From Lasiosphaeria ovina (Eukaryota > Ascomycota > Sordariomycetes > Sordariales > Lasiosphaeriaceae): 64,000 bases of DNA. Position 1 is the stretch's first letter. The number at the start of each line of letters is the position of its first letter. The notes below the pieces were generated by a model, which did no database searches, was not told where the DNA came from, and worked only from the letters and a program-made list of their open reading frames with translations. A program made the translations under genes and the position numbers. Shown here in pieces: positions 12,437-25,500 of the stretch. The stretch spans positions 620,001-684,000 of the forward strand of contig JAULSN010000008.1 of assembly GCA_033439765.1 (NCBI GenBank), written 5' to 3'.

Positions 12437-13965
12437 GATGGCATCTTGTCATCCCATCCCCGGGCGTGCCTGAGCTGGTTGGCTTTGGGGGAGGCTACCG
12501 ATTCGGATTCGGATCCGGATTAGGATTTGGGATTGGCAGTGGGCTGGGCTGGGGTTTAGCTGCGAGCAAGCCACTTTTTGTTTAGTGGCTTCATAGCTTC
12601 CCGAGGTTGGAGGGGAAGGATAGAGGGAGACGCGACGCGACTTTTGGTGGTCGGACCGCCACTTTCAGAAGGCTTGACTGCACAGTTGGCCGACCCATGA
12701 CGGCACTGTATTCTGAGGGTTGGGGTTGGGCGGGCTGAGTGCCGGCCTGCGACCCGTCCAACTGCCAGGCCGGCCGTCTGAACAAGCAACCTCAACTCAA
12801 AATTTAGGGTCATGTCTTGGGGATAATCGATTGTTGTTGCACATACTTTCCTACTGACTTCTAGTCTCATATCTCATATGTAAATTCGTACACCTGCGCT
12901 GTGTGTTTTATTTGTCTATTCATTTATTCAACCAACCCCAAAGGAAAAGTGGAAGCTGGAGGCGCTCGTTGAAAACCCTCCGGGAAATGCAAATCTTCGT
13001 TGAGCAAACTGTCTCGAGATTCCCGCCTTGGGGGAAATTTATGACTCTCACACGAATTCAGAAATTGAGGCTCTATCGTAGTCATCTTGCAGCTGCCATG
13101 TGTACGGTAACACGAGACATGAGGTGGGGAGAGCTTGGTCTGACGTTGCCTGTGTAGGTTCCATTGCTTGTGATCTCGAACTCCAACTGGACCGCCCCTT
13201 TCTTCATACGTACTGAATAGCGAAGAGATTATTCGAAACATTGACGCTTGTCTTTGAGAAGACCCGGTTGTCCAGCTGGTTACCAGGGATATTTATTCTT
13301 TTCTCCTCATCCCTTTGTATGCTACCACGTTTCATCTTTGGAAATAGACAAAGAATTGAGCCTCGGATATTCTATTTCTTTTAGATACAAGAAACAAGAT
13401 CATCTCGAACCAGTTTTGTTTTATCTGTCAATGCTCTGGTCGTGGGGTTCTTTGCTGGTTGCAGCACAGTCCACATACCAGCCACACACTGTGAACACAA
13501 AGCCTGGGACTTCCGTCTGCTGAAGAATCATTGCCCCCCCCCCCCCGCTGGATGAATGCAATTCCAAAGACTTTGCCCCGCACCAAAACCCGGCAGCAGC
13601 ACAAGTACCTTTTCTATCCCCGCCCCCAACACCAGCGCGTGGCCCCTGTAAGCCTCCGCCGAATTTAACGACAACCCTCCGACACCGAAACCCAAGGACC
13701 GACCAAGCGCGGTAGACCAGGCCGACGACAACACCATCCATTTGGCAGCGCCAGCATGCCGAATCCATCCTTTTGAATCCGGCATCGGGATCGCATAAGC
13801 TCGGCAAATCTCCTGATGCGACTATAAATGCGGTTTCGCGTCGCGATTGTGCTGCTTTCCGCACGCGACTGACCCGACGCCGGTCGCTCGTCGCCTTTCG
13901 CCGGGCGTCTCCGACAACCACATCGCTAACCCTGCCGCCCTGCTGCCCGAGGGCTTCGCTCCAAC
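12437..13965. other. Divergent promoter region GCP3 / Hfi1
   Basis: About 1.5 kb between two divergently transcribed genes. Two overlapping ACGCGA sequences lie at 12630-12640 on the GCP3 side, weakly resembling MBF sites. A run of 13 C residues is at 13534-13546. No coding sequence is supported. Confidence 0.5.
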
Positions 13966-15561
13966 ATGGTCGATATCAACCCCGCCGCCCTGAGTCGGCC
14001 ATCAATCAGCCTATCGACCCCCATCCTCGCCAACAAGACCATCAACGTCTCGGTCCCGTCATCGACAAAGGCCCCCAAGACCAGCCAATTAATACCCGCC
14101 CGCATTGACCTCGAGCCCATATACACGGCCCTCAAGTCGAGCATCGGCCCAGAGGGATGGGCCATCTACAAAGAGGCCACCACCCAGTTCCTGATCGGTC
14201 AGTTTCTTGTCTCCCCCGTTGGGCCCAGCGGGCGCTCGATGCATGCCGGCTGCTAACATTTACTGCTCTACTACCCAGGCCGTCTCAACCAAGCCGAGTT
14301 CAGCGAGCGCATCGACCCCCTACTCGTGTCCCCCGACGGCTCCAAGGAACACCTCCATAATAAGCTTATCGCTGCCATATATGGCAATGTCACGCGCGAG
14401 ATGCCTGACCAGGGCCTTGCGCCCTGGGTCAGCGCAAACGACAAGCCCTCGACCACGTCGGGCAGCAAACCCGTGTCCGGCGACGCCGCCGAGCGGCGGT
14501 TAAAGAAGCAGGTCATCGACGTCCTTCCCAAAGAGAGAAAACGCATCAAAGATATCGCGCTCAATGAAGTAGGTCGACATACCGTCAATGTTCCTTCTCA
14601 GGCCGTACTTCAGGGGTACTGTAGCTCCGGAAATGCTAACGACCCGTCTCTAGATCGACCCTTACGAGTCGCTGGCCAGTGTGTTCACAGATAATAGCCG
14701 CGTCAAGCCCTCAAGGACGGCCGAAGTTCCCGCGAGCGCAGGCGGCCTGAGTAGGATGAGTATGTGTCTGTCCCGGGAGGAAGGCAAGCGCGAGAGAAGG
14801 GTTCCTGGCTAACTGGGGCTTTTTCAGACTTTGACTTGGAAATCCGAAAACGGTTTGCGCAGCCATTGGCGGTAGAGTCGGGCGAATTTCCCGACGTTAG
14901 CAACATCGAAGGCCGCATGCTGCCCTTTTGCTACGAAGCTGGTCTCGTTTCGGGCCATGCGTCAGAAGCGGCCCAGTTCATGTCGATAGCCACCGAGACT
15001 TTTATCAAGGAGGTCATGTCGTCAATTTTCAGCCGCACGAGGAGTAATGGGCCCGGCGACTCGGGCAATGCCGGGTTTGGGCCGGGGGGCGCGTGGGTGC
15101 AGACAAACAAGTATCGACGGCAACTCGCAAGGGAGGAGCAGGCGTTTGCGAGGGGCGAGTTGACACGAGATAAGAGCGGACTGCTACCGATCGAAGCTAA
15201 AGCTGCGAGTGATCGTGGCCCGCTGGGCATGTCGGATCTCCGACTTGCGCTTGAAATCGGCGACTGCGGCTTGGCCAATTTCCCCGTCGTGGCCAAGTCG
15301 GTCGTCTACGGCTACAGGGAAGGAGAGCTGGAGAACTGGGATGATTACACTTACGCCGACGGGCGTGAGGTGAAAGGCGAGAAGGAAGACGTGGAAATGG
15401 GCGGAGCAACGACGAATGGGACGAAAGTGGACGCCCTGCCCAACGGAGTGTACCACGGTGATCAGATGGATATCGACACTGACGTGTGGTGGGAAGGGGC
15501 CGACCCAGGTGATGGAGACTTTCTCGACGGTGTCCTCGACTCGTGCTTGGCGGTGGGGTGA
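13966..15561 (+). CDS. hfi1: SAGA complex subunit Hfi1/Ada1
   Basis: Protein of 453 residues from exons 13966-14197, 14279-14568, 14654-14759 and 14828-15561. Introns are 14198-14278 (TGCTAAC branch), 14569-14653 and 14760-14827. It matches the SAGA-Tad1 family: [26 protein letters not shown], then [29 protein letters not shown], and after the third intron [27 protein letters not shown] and a histone-fold-like [20 protein letters not shown]. Hfi1/Ada1 is a structural subunit of the SAGA co-activator, pairing with Taf12 through its histone fold in the nucleus. The C-terminal acidic tail is family-typical. Confidence 0.93.
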
Positions 15562-16533
15562 TAAGTCGGCGATTACGCTACTCATGGCCACGCAAGCACG
15601 AAGACGACGTTGACAAGACGACGACAACGACACTATCATCACTGCCCCTATGTACAGCACCAATACCGCCCTCACCTCACCACCAGGGACACTGGGGTGG
15701 TTTTGCGAGTGGTTTTCTTTTTCGGAGTTATGGGTTTGGGTTGGGGCGTTTCCTTTTCCTCTTTGTCGCAAAAAGGGGGCGGGCGGCTTGCATGTGCATC
15801 GATTGCATGGGCACTGGTATCTGTTGGGCGGCTTTTCACCAATACCCTCTTTCTCTTTCTCTTCTCTTCTACCTAAGCACCTGACCACACTATTATGTAT
15901 ACTTGTTGTTCGGACTACTAACAAAAGGGCGGCTGGCAAACTGGGCGTCATTGGGGGGCATGTTTCTGCAGTGGACTGGGGGAGAGGAGGGCCTTGTACT
16001 TTTTTTGAACGATACCCGAAAAGCCCTCCCGGGGACGGACGCCGTCTCGATATTTTTTTTTATTATCCACCTACCTTACGTATATAACCAAAGACGGACA
16101 CGGCTAGCATAGAAGACTTATGACAAATATCAAGAATTGCATTCTTTTGCGACGAGCGCTGTTGGCGCAACATCGGACGGCGGGCTTACCATCCGTACAG
16201 AACGGAGGAAAGGGGGCAATGCACGGACGTTGTGTTTGAAGACGGAAACAGAGGTGGCTGGGTCTTGTATTGTACGTGTACGGTGCCGTATTCCATCTCG
16301 TACGGATACAGTACGGAGGACGGGGTAGCTATTGGCAGCCCACTTAAACACGACGCGCTGCGCGCTACCAACGCGTCTTCCCCACCATAAGTTATTTACC
16401 TACCCGGCCTACCTAGCCCATACATACCGCAGGTACTGTTCCATTTTCTTGCAAGCTTCCTGGACCGATGTTCACGAAGCAGCGTTTACGACACCCTTTT
16501 TAGACCACAGATTGCCGTCAATTGGCAAGCGCA
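15562..16533. other. Intergenic region Hfi1 / Mrc1
   Basis: T-rich 3' flank of hfi1 followed by the Mrc1 promoter. Several TACGG/CCGTA sequences cluster between 16190 and 16322, and an ACGCGT box lies at 16371. No coding sequence is supported. Confidence 0.55.
16371..16376. promoter_or_regulatory. MCB-like box (ACGCGT) upstream of Mrc1
   Basis: A perfect ACGCGT lies 158 bp upstream of the Mrc1 start codon, next to GACGCGCTGCGCGC at about 16352. ACGCGT is the core of MBF binding sites that drive G1/S transcription in yeasts. That it is functional here is inference. Confidence 0.5.
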
Positions 16534-16637
16534 ATGGCGGCGTCAAGTCCTCTGTCGGCCTCGTCGGCGTTGGCGTTGGGACGCGATTCCCGCAGCACCG
16601 GCATCACCAACAACAGCGACAGCGACAGCGACAACGA

Positions 16638-16675
<38 letters not shown>

Positions 16676-19600
16676 ACGACGAAACCATTCTCCGCCCACG
16701 CGGCAGATTTGCTGCGCGAATGCTTGCCGAGAGCAACAATGAAAGCCACGACCAAGCACCCGAGACTGAGTCGACCACGGACAAGGCAGCCGGCACAAAT
16801 AACAGCCGCGACGACGAAGATGAGGACGATATCGTGCCCGTAGCTCGCGCAAAGAAGATGAAGCCGCGACGTCAACGCAGCTCGACCCCAGAGGAGGCGC
16901 CACAACAAGACGCTCCCTCTTCCCGCTTTGAATCGCCGCAAAGGTCAAAATCCACACCTACTCCTGATTCTCCCAGCCTCTTTGTATCGCCTTCCAAACC
17001 CTACTCGCCTACCACGCAGAGTAATGCCCAAGAAGGCGATGCAAGCGATGACGAAGACTTGCCCAGCCCGAGCAATCTAGCCAAAAAGCCCCGTTTCTTA
17101 GCTTTGGTGGCGAGGAAGCGCGAGGAGCGCCTGGCTCGCGAGGCCGAGGAAGCTCGCAAGAAGGCCGACCGCCTCGCCGCCCAGCAAGCAGCTGCGCAGG
17201 ACGACGACGACATAATGTCGGTTGACGAAGACTCCAGCGTCACCGATGATGAGGGTGGCCGGAAGCTCACCCAGACAGCCGCCCGTCCCACGGCGCGCAA
17301 GGCCAGCAAGAAGGCTCTCGAAGAGATGCACCGTGAGACGCAGCGTCTGACACGGAGTCTGCAGCTCGCCCACGAGGCAAAGGTCAAGAAGAAGATCACA
17401 AAGTCGGCCCTGTTTGAGCGCTTCAACTTCAAGCCCGAAGGCGCCGCAACACCAGCAGTTGAACAACAACAGACGCTACCCAGCTCGAGTCGTCCCGCAT
17501 CGCCATCGTCAGTCCACCAGACAGATGCCGAGATGAAGGACGCCGACACTCCGCCAAGCTCACCTCCGCTTGAGGGCACGGATGCTGCCGAGGGCAAAGA
17601 GGCACAGGGAAATTCCCAGACCGTCACAGCTCCCCAAGACACCGATATGCCCTTCCTTGAGGAGGACGAAGACGGGGAATTGCCGTCCCTCGAAGCTGCT
17701 CTTGAGTCGGCGGCTGCTGCCCGGAGGAGACTCGAGAAGGGCAAAGGGAAGGCCACTGCCGCTGACCTCGAGGCTGAGCAGCAGCCCAAGGAGATCCCGC
17801 GAGCCAAGCGTAACCTCCGCGTCAAGCTCCCAGCCCAGCAGGTCAATGCCGTCAGCGTCGACCTAGACGACGATGATGACGACGAGCTCGAGGTCCGGCC
17901 GGCACGCAAGAGCAAGATCGACGCCATATTTGATAGCATCCCTGTTAACCAAGCGCGCGAGTCTCGCTCCATGCAGATGCTGCGCAGGCTTGCGCACGTT
18001 GACGATCCGGAGAAGAAGACCACCACCGCCTCCATTGGTAAGCACGCCAAGACGGCGCACCAGCAGCCGGCCATGACGGTTAGTGAACTTCAGGTGTCTC
18101 TGCTGCAGCGCGCCCGCCAGCAGGCCAAGCTGGAGCGGGACAGCCACCTCGACCTGCTCCGCTCCAAGGGCATCCACGTGCAGACTGCCGAGGAGCGCGA
18201 GAAGGAGATGGCCGAGGTCGAAGACATCGTGGCGCGTGCTCGTAAGGAGGCCGAGGATATCATGAAGCGAGAGCGCGAGGCGGCCAAGGAAGACCGCAAG
18301 GTGCGGAAAGCAGCTGGCGAACTTGATCCTTTGGGGTGGGATGACAGCGATGACGAATATGCCGATGCCGACGAGACAGGGTCAGAGGGAGAGGGAGATG
18401 CAGTAGCCGAGGTTGAGCTCTCTGGTTCTGAAGAGGAGGACGTCCTCGAAGACGAAGACGATGATGAGGCCGAGGGTGAGGAAGAGGATGCAGAAGTCGA
18501 CCCTGTCGGTGGGTTATTCGACGGCGCTGCAGAGAGCGCCGAAGAATCCGAGGCCGAGGACGTCGAGCAGGAGCTTGACGCGCAAGAGTCAGACGGAGAG
18601 ACGGCCAGTTCGAAGCAGGCGACCCGTCGTAGGCCAAGGAAGCATGTCACAATCCTGTCTGACGACGACGATGATGAAGCTGAAGGGGATGCAGAGAAGA
18701 GTCGTCTTGTCGAAGCCACCCCAAGGCCAAAGGCCAAGTATCCCAAATCGCCGTCGGCAGCACCCAACACGATCTCTCCACATGTCCCCACGTCGGTTCT
18801 GCGATCGGCAACCAAGACCTTCATCCCCGGTCTCCCTGTTGCAGGCGCTGCCGGCCTTGGCCTCACTCAGATCTTTGCTGGGACCATGGACGACAGCCAG
18901 TCAGGCCCCGGCTCTGTGATGGGCTCCCCGTCGCAGCCACGGCCGACCTTCGGTGACGTCGAAGCGTTTCCCGATTCCAACTTTTCACAGACGGCCCAAG
19001 AGGCTTCAGACGACATGATCCTAGACAGCCAGCCAGCCCGCAGAGCCGAGACGCAAACACAGGACCCCGAAACCCAGGGCGTCCAAATCCGCTTCTCGCA
19101 GTCGCAGATGCATGGCTTTGACAGCTTGCTCCAGGACAATCATGACCTCACCCAACTGTCAGAGCTCGAGCCTACCCAGGACGGCGGCTTCCATAATTTC
19201 ACCCCTTTAAAACAGCGGTTTGTTGAGCCGCCTGCCTCGACTGTCGATACGGTCAAGATGGGCCAGACCCAGGCCGAGGCCGAGGCCGAGGTTGAGCACG
19301 AGTCGCCTCTAGTGCGCAGGACTGGCAAGCTACGGCGGAGAGGCGACGTTGCTGCTGCCGCTGCCGCCGTCGATAGCGACCCCGAAGACCAGATGGAAGG
19401 CGTTGAGGCCGATGAGTTTGGTTTCGGTACAGTCGAGGGCAAGACGGCCTTCGCCCTGATGAAAGAGGCTGCTCGCAGGGAGAAGGCTCCCAAACTCGCC
19501 GAGGCTTTTGACAAGAAGAAGAGCAAGGCCCGCGATATGGTCGAGGACCAGGCCGAGGAGTCCGAGGACGAGTATGCCGGCATCGGCGGTGTAGACGGCG

Positions 19601-20944
19601 AATACAGCAGCGACGATGATGACCACTCGGTTAAGGAGATGATTGATGACGAGACCAAGAACAACGCGGGCGACGAGAGAAAGCTCGCTGCGTTTTATGC
19701 GTAGGTTCTGATTTCTATCTTCTGCCTCTGTCCCTAACCCCTATTTCCCCGAACCCCCTAACACAAACACCAACCCTTGCTGACCTGGATCCTGTAGCGA
19801 TCGAGAGCGCGCGTCGGACGAGAAGCAGGTAGATAAACTGTTCCACGACATCACAACGGGCATGCTGCGCCGCAAGCGTGGCGGTGACTGGGACGACCTT
19901 GAAGACGAAGACGACGGCGGCGAGGCCCGCCGTCGACTGAAGCGCCGGCAATTCGCCAAGATGCAGCGCGCCCTGTTTGCCGACGAGCGCATCAGCAAGG
20001 TGGCCGAGAACCCGCGCAACCAGGCGTTCTTGCGCACCATCGAGGACCGCGGCAGCGATGACGACATGGACTTTATCTTTGCGCCGACTCCCGCCGTCGC
20101 AGCCGAACTAGACAGCCAGGAGGACTCGCAGACGCCGGCCACCACAACAATCATCCCCAACTCCCAGCCGCCGATGCAGACAGCGGCAGGGAGCCGTCCG
20201 CCAGCCCGTCTCCGCCGCACCAAGGATGGCAAGAAGCCCTCCAATATTGGCGACATCCGCGAGTCGCTGTCGAGTCTGCTTGACGAGCCCTCACTCCACT
20301 CGTCGTCGGTCATTCCAGCCACAGACCTGAGGTCCGACGACGACACGAGCGAGGATGAGCAGCCGCAGCAACCCGCAACCACAACAGCCACAAGCCCGTC
20401 GCGCCGACCCGGTAGCAGCGGTAGCGGCAGCGGTAGTAGCAGCAACAAGGAGAACCGCAACCCCAATCCTCGCCGCCGTCGCGACGGCAACACCAACAGC
20501 AACAGAGAAGCCATTGTCGACCGCATCTCGCTAAAGCGCAATGCCTCGTCGTCCGTCACCGGCCGCGCCGCTTTTGCCACGGCCAACAGCAGCACGTCCG
20601 CTAGCAGCGCCGGTGTCTTCAAAGTCCCTGCCCTGCTGCGGCGCGCCACCACCAACTCGCTCATGTCCTCGACCTCCACTTCGTCCTCTACTTTCACGAC
20701 CAACAACACCGCCACCACAGCCACCAAGAACAACAGCGGAGGCAGCGGATTCGGCGAGGACGCCAAGATCAAGCGCACCGCCGGCAAGCGCTCCGGCATC
20801 AACTTCTTCGCCCGCGAGACCGAACGCCGCGCCGCCCTCGCCGAGAGCGACCGCCGCCGCGAGGCCCGCAAGTGGAAGGGCGCCGAGGGCCGCGGCAAGG
20901 CCCTCCAGGGCGCCGGCGTGTTTGGCGCCGGTACGTTTGAATGA
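16534..20944 (+). CDS. mrc1: Replication checkpoint mediator Mrc1 (claspin homologue)
   Basis: Protein of 1437 residues from exons 16534-19700 and 19798-20944 (intron GTAGGT...CTGTAG). It is long, acidic and mostly disordered, with Asp/Glu/Ser runs and several SQ/TQ sites (for example DTDMPF downstream of QTVTAPQ, and QSQMHG). The MRC1-like domain spans the intron: EESEDEYAGIGGVDGEYSSDDDD, then ADRERASDEKQVDKLFHDITTGMLRRKR and RRQFAKMQRALFADERI. Mrc1 travels with the replisome, tethers Pol epsilon and CMG, and relays Mec1/ATR signalling to the Rad53/Chk2-type kinase. The start is the ATG giving MAASSPLSASSA; the frame is open slightly upstream but has no earlier ATG. An ACGCGT box sits in the promoter. 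Confidence 0.92.
16614..16680 (+). repeat. AGCGAC hexanucleotide repeat coding for Ser-Asp in Mrc1
   Basis: Roughly eleven AGCGAC/AACGAC units encode an alternating Ser-Asp tract at about residues 28-49 of Mrc1. Such SD repeats are candidate CK2 phosphorylation sites and are prone to length change. Confidence 0.9.
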
Positions 20945-22597
20945 GTCTGTGTGCTGTGCTGCGTGTTTGAACTCGTCGGCTTCATACATTGTACAGCGAG
21001 CGTGCAGGCAGGATCGTCTTAGCATGTCACGCCTTGTGTGTTCTGTGTTGTTTGTTGAGCAAGCGCCTGTATCACGGGATGGGCAGGACAAATAGTTTAT
21101 TTCGTTTTTCCTTTTGGTCTGCGTACTTTAGCCCTGTTATTCATTCATTCATGCTGAGAGGAGTCAGTCGAAGCCGGAGTTTGACGGTTATCTATTTTCT
21201 TTTTTCCTTTCTGTTTTTCAGTCGGCGTATCATGGGTGCGGGAGGGACAGTTCGGTTTAGTAGGATAATAGGGTAGGTTAGGATGTCAAGCAAGCAAGAA
21301 TGACATAGTATGTTCGCAGTCGAGAGGGCGAAGCCAACCGGCGTATCTGCGACGAAGGAGGATAAATACTGTACAGGGTGTGTAGAAAGAAAAAGAAGAA
21401 ATCTATCCTCGAACCATCAGGGTCTCACGTCAGTTCAGTGGGTTCACGCAAAGCACTCTTATCCCCTTTCCCACAAAACATGCACCTGCGTCAAGTATCA
21501 GTGGTTGGTCACGTCTTTATTCAGTGCCCAATTTCCCGCTCTAGATGACACGAACAATCCTGCCCTCTGTTCCCATTATCATCGGTGCACATTAGGTAAC
21601 TTGGGCATCTGACCGATTTCACTTCCAAGCCCAAGGTACGTGAACATGTTAGATCAGAGCCATAAGGCATGATTGATTGCTCTAATTTCGTTTCGTTCGT
21701 TCATAATATCGTTATGATGAGCCCAACCGTAACAAGCGCCGGTGCGTACCATCATCCCAAGACCAAAACCAACCGCCGACGGCAATGCCAGCCCGTCCTA
21801 ATCTATACATGGAGATCATGTCCCTATGAATACAAGTGCTTCCACCCCCAGCAATGATATTTGCAAGCAAGCAGCTGTGTTGCAACTAATTTCACGCCTT
21901 TTCCTGCTTCGTGTCAAATCCTAGCATGCCTCTAAAAGCCATGAGAAAGGGTCCGCCACCCCAACAGCAAAGTATGTAGACCACGCCCAATTACTTTCCC
22001 ATACAACATAATAACAACAACCCTCGTCACTACTCAGCCAGCCAGGCGTTGGTCCCAAACGGAGATAAGCACAATGTCGTCTGACAGCGCTGTAGCTTGC
22101 ATCGAAACTGATCGCGTTGCCGAGTGCACATATTGTCCGTTACCAGTGCGCAAATCCACCGACAACTCATACAGTGAATCGTCAAAGAATAGTCCGAAAT
22201 GGCGGGTAAATGCAGAAAACATGAGGATGATCCGCAGAAAGGATACCAGAGCTTTCGAAAGAGGCGTCGCAGAGAGGACTAACTCGGCGAAGTCGACCAT
22301 ACCGTCATTTCTGATTCGGTGTCGAAGAGTGCTGAGATTGGCGAAAAAGATCCCGCCATAGTAATATCCGATACAAGCCAGACATCTTTCCACTGTTTTG
22401 TGAATTCCAAATGGTTTCGATATCCCGTCCGCCGTGGATATCCAGCTACAATAGCCGACCAATTCAAGTTCCGTAGTAGACACACATATGCTCCTGGTGA
22501 TTTCGCGCCCCAAGTGACGCTGTATCCAGTATCTGAGCGATATAGGCTCGCAGAGCGAAGATGGATGCTCCAAGATCAGAAGGCCAATATCGTGATC
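20945..22597. other. Convergent 3' region Mrc1 / Wee1
   Basis: About 1.65 kb between the convergent ends of Mrc1 and Wee1. The part nearest Wee1 (22037-22597, minus strand) is an open frame in phase with the Wee1 stop codon; see findings. Otherwise T-rich UTR-like sequence with no supported gene. Confidence 0.5.
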
Positions 22598-25500
22598 TCA
22601 AACATCCGTCATCTCGGTATCGACGAGCTCCTCAACCGATGGTCCAGGCTGAGGGCCCCAGTTGCCTTCATATACAGTCGCGCCGGCAGCCCGACGGGAC
22701 GACACCCAACAGACAGGCGCCGACATCAGCAGCTGCTGGGAAGTCGGGCGATCGGCTGGGTTGGGCTGGATCATCCACTTGACGATATTATCCAGCGAAT
22801 TGGCGTCAGTCGGGTCCGTCATGAAGGTTGGCGGATCCAACAACTCGCTTCTCTTCTGTGGCCCAAAGAGATTACTCGGATCATGAGTCATGGCTTCGAA
22901 TGGGAATCCGCGACGCCTCCCGTAGGCTCCGAACACCGTTTTCGGCTTCGGAGTCCCACCTTCCTGTGCGTTGGCGTTATTCGAGTCGTGTTCAATAGGA
23001 ACGCCGTTGGCATCTCGGACAATTGCGCTTGCCTCGCCACATGTGAGAGTCGGAACCATGGACATGTCCGCATTTCGGAGCGCCTGCCAGGTTGGGCCAT
23101 TGTCCGGAAGATAAACGTTGCAGGCAATCTCCAGGATGATGAGACCAAGGGCGAATACGTCTGCAGGTTTATCAAACCGACCCAGAAGGATCTCGGGGCC
23201 GATGTATTCGCGGTCCCCCTCGCCGTCAATCCCCTTGGGTGCCGGCCACTGGGCGGCCATGCCAAAATCGGCTATCTTCAGATAGCCATCAAAATTGACC
23301 AAGATGTTCGCGGGTTTAATGTCGAGGTGGATAAACCCTGCGTCGTGGATGGCAGCCAGGCCCTGTCACTACAGTTAGCGCTTGGGGCATGTGCCAAGTT
23401 CAATGCCGGTTTACTCACCTGGTCGATTTCGAAAAGGATCTTCCAAATTCGAAAGTCGTCCAACCTTCCAGCTTGGCCGGCTGCCTTCAGGAATCCATCC
23501 AGGCTACCCTCAGTACAATATTCCGTCTGGATATAGAGGTAGCCATTCATCTCCCAGCTGTCCATGTAATGCACGATGTGTATGGAGTTTCCCAAGGCCT
23601 TCAAGATGGCAACCTCACGCAGTTTGGACTCGCGTTCCTTTGCGCCGTGTGCCGGAAGGCGTACCTTCTTCACTGCGTAGACTGCCTCGGAATCCAGAGT
23701 ACACGGAGTGCGTTTGCTCGGCGTGTCTACAAAAAGTGACATGGGGATGGTCGACTTCACGACGCGGTAAACCTGGGAAAATTCGCCTTTTCCAATCACT
23801 TCTGATGTATCAAAGCGACGGACCAAAGATTCATCAATGTCTCTGGGGCCATGACCGTTCTGAGGAGTGATGCTCATTCGCCGATTGGGAACCTCCATCA
23901 CCTGGCGCGAGTGTGTCGTTGGGGTCGCAGGTGGCCGAACGGATCGGCTCCCGCCATGCCGAGAGTTGGAGATAGCTAGGCGACTCGCGTCAGGAGGCGC
24001 CATGGAATCCTGCGGAGTCTGTGGTGAAGATGAAGCCACCGCAAAGTCTTCGAGATTTAAAGGGCTCGCTATAGCGGCAGGGTCAGTCTGGGCCACTTCG
24101 TATAGCCTTGCCTGGTTATCCACCACATATACCGAGGGAGTGGACTTGGTGGGTGGCACTGGAGTAGCAAAGAGCCTCTGCCGCGCCCGGTGGCCACCCA
24201 GAGAAGAGAGAGAAAGACTCAAGCGCGGAGAGCCCCGAGGATTGGGGGTAGAAGGGCGAACGACGGCTTCGAGAGACCGGTCATTCTGTTTCTGCCCACT
24301 ATCCCTGGGAGTCTCGTGAGGGGTCTGAGACTTACAACTCGAGTTCGGAACCGGTTGTTCATTGCCCAAGCCAAAAATCGATGTTGTGCGGGGGTACGCC
24401 CGTGAGACAGCTGGTGTCTGTGTGCCCTGCGCCGGTGTACTAAAAGATTTGAAGAATAGATTCTTCGTCGGGGTCGGTGGGAAGTCGTCGCATTGTCCAG
24501 GGAGCTCAGTCTGGTCATCGCCATCCAAGCTCAACAAGCTGGACTTCCGATTATGCCCAAAGCTCACTTGGTGGAAGAAGAGCCCGCTCGGTTTGTCTTG
24601 GATCCCAAAAGGGTTTCCCCGAATCGGGCCCGATGGTGGGCCGAAAGGCGTCGATCCGAACGGTGTTGACGGGCTGCCAAATGATGGCCGCGATCCTCGC
24701 CGTCCACTGCCAAACTGTGGTGGGTATGTCGCCGAGTTGTAGGGCTGCTTCTTGCAAGGCGTATCTGGCATGGCAACTTTCGCGCCCGGCTTCTGCGGCG
24801 GTCCGAGCTCTGGATTTCTGTTCATCTTCGAGATCAAGCCCGTAGACATGAAAGCTGCCTGAAAGGGTTTGGCTCGCTTATACTGTGGCGTAGCTACCGG
24901 CTCTGAGTCGTTGATGGGACGAGCTGCGCCTGGAGGTAACGACTTGGAGAAGTTCAGTGGCACTCGTGGCTTCTCACCAACGTGAATCGGGACGTGGGTG
25001 GGAGAGTCGTCAGGAAGGCTCGAGCCGGAAGACGACTGCGTCATCGTCCGAGACAAAGGGTGAGGATGGCTAGAGTTCCGCTGGACAGGGTGGATAGACG
25101 GGTTTGGAAGAGGAGATTGCGAAGTGAACGGGCTTCCACGTTCATCGGGGGGGAGATATTGGTCAAGAGATAGGCGAGGTCTGCTCCTGGCTGCAGGTGT
25201 GGCAGCAGGCTCGCTCGAGATCTGCGCGAGCTGCTTTTCTCCCGCGCGCCGGCCCCAAGACGTCCGGCTGTCGCCATGCCGTTGTTGCAATGTGCTCTTT
25301 CGCAGCGACGACGTCCGCTTGGGCACGGCCGACGGGGTTGGAGAAGCAAGAGGCTCTCGAAACTGGGGCGGCGCGCAAGAACCCGTTAGCTGGTACTCGT
25401 GGTTCGTCTCGTCGTGTATGTCGCATCCTTGCTGCATCACGGGAGGGCGATAGTCGAATATGCTGAACTCGCTGCCCAAACTGGACACGCCATGGAGACT

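Noticed and set aside
22319..23536. 405-codon plus-strand frame overlapping Wee1
   Set aside because: It is antisense to conserved kinase sequence, and its translation is not protein-like.
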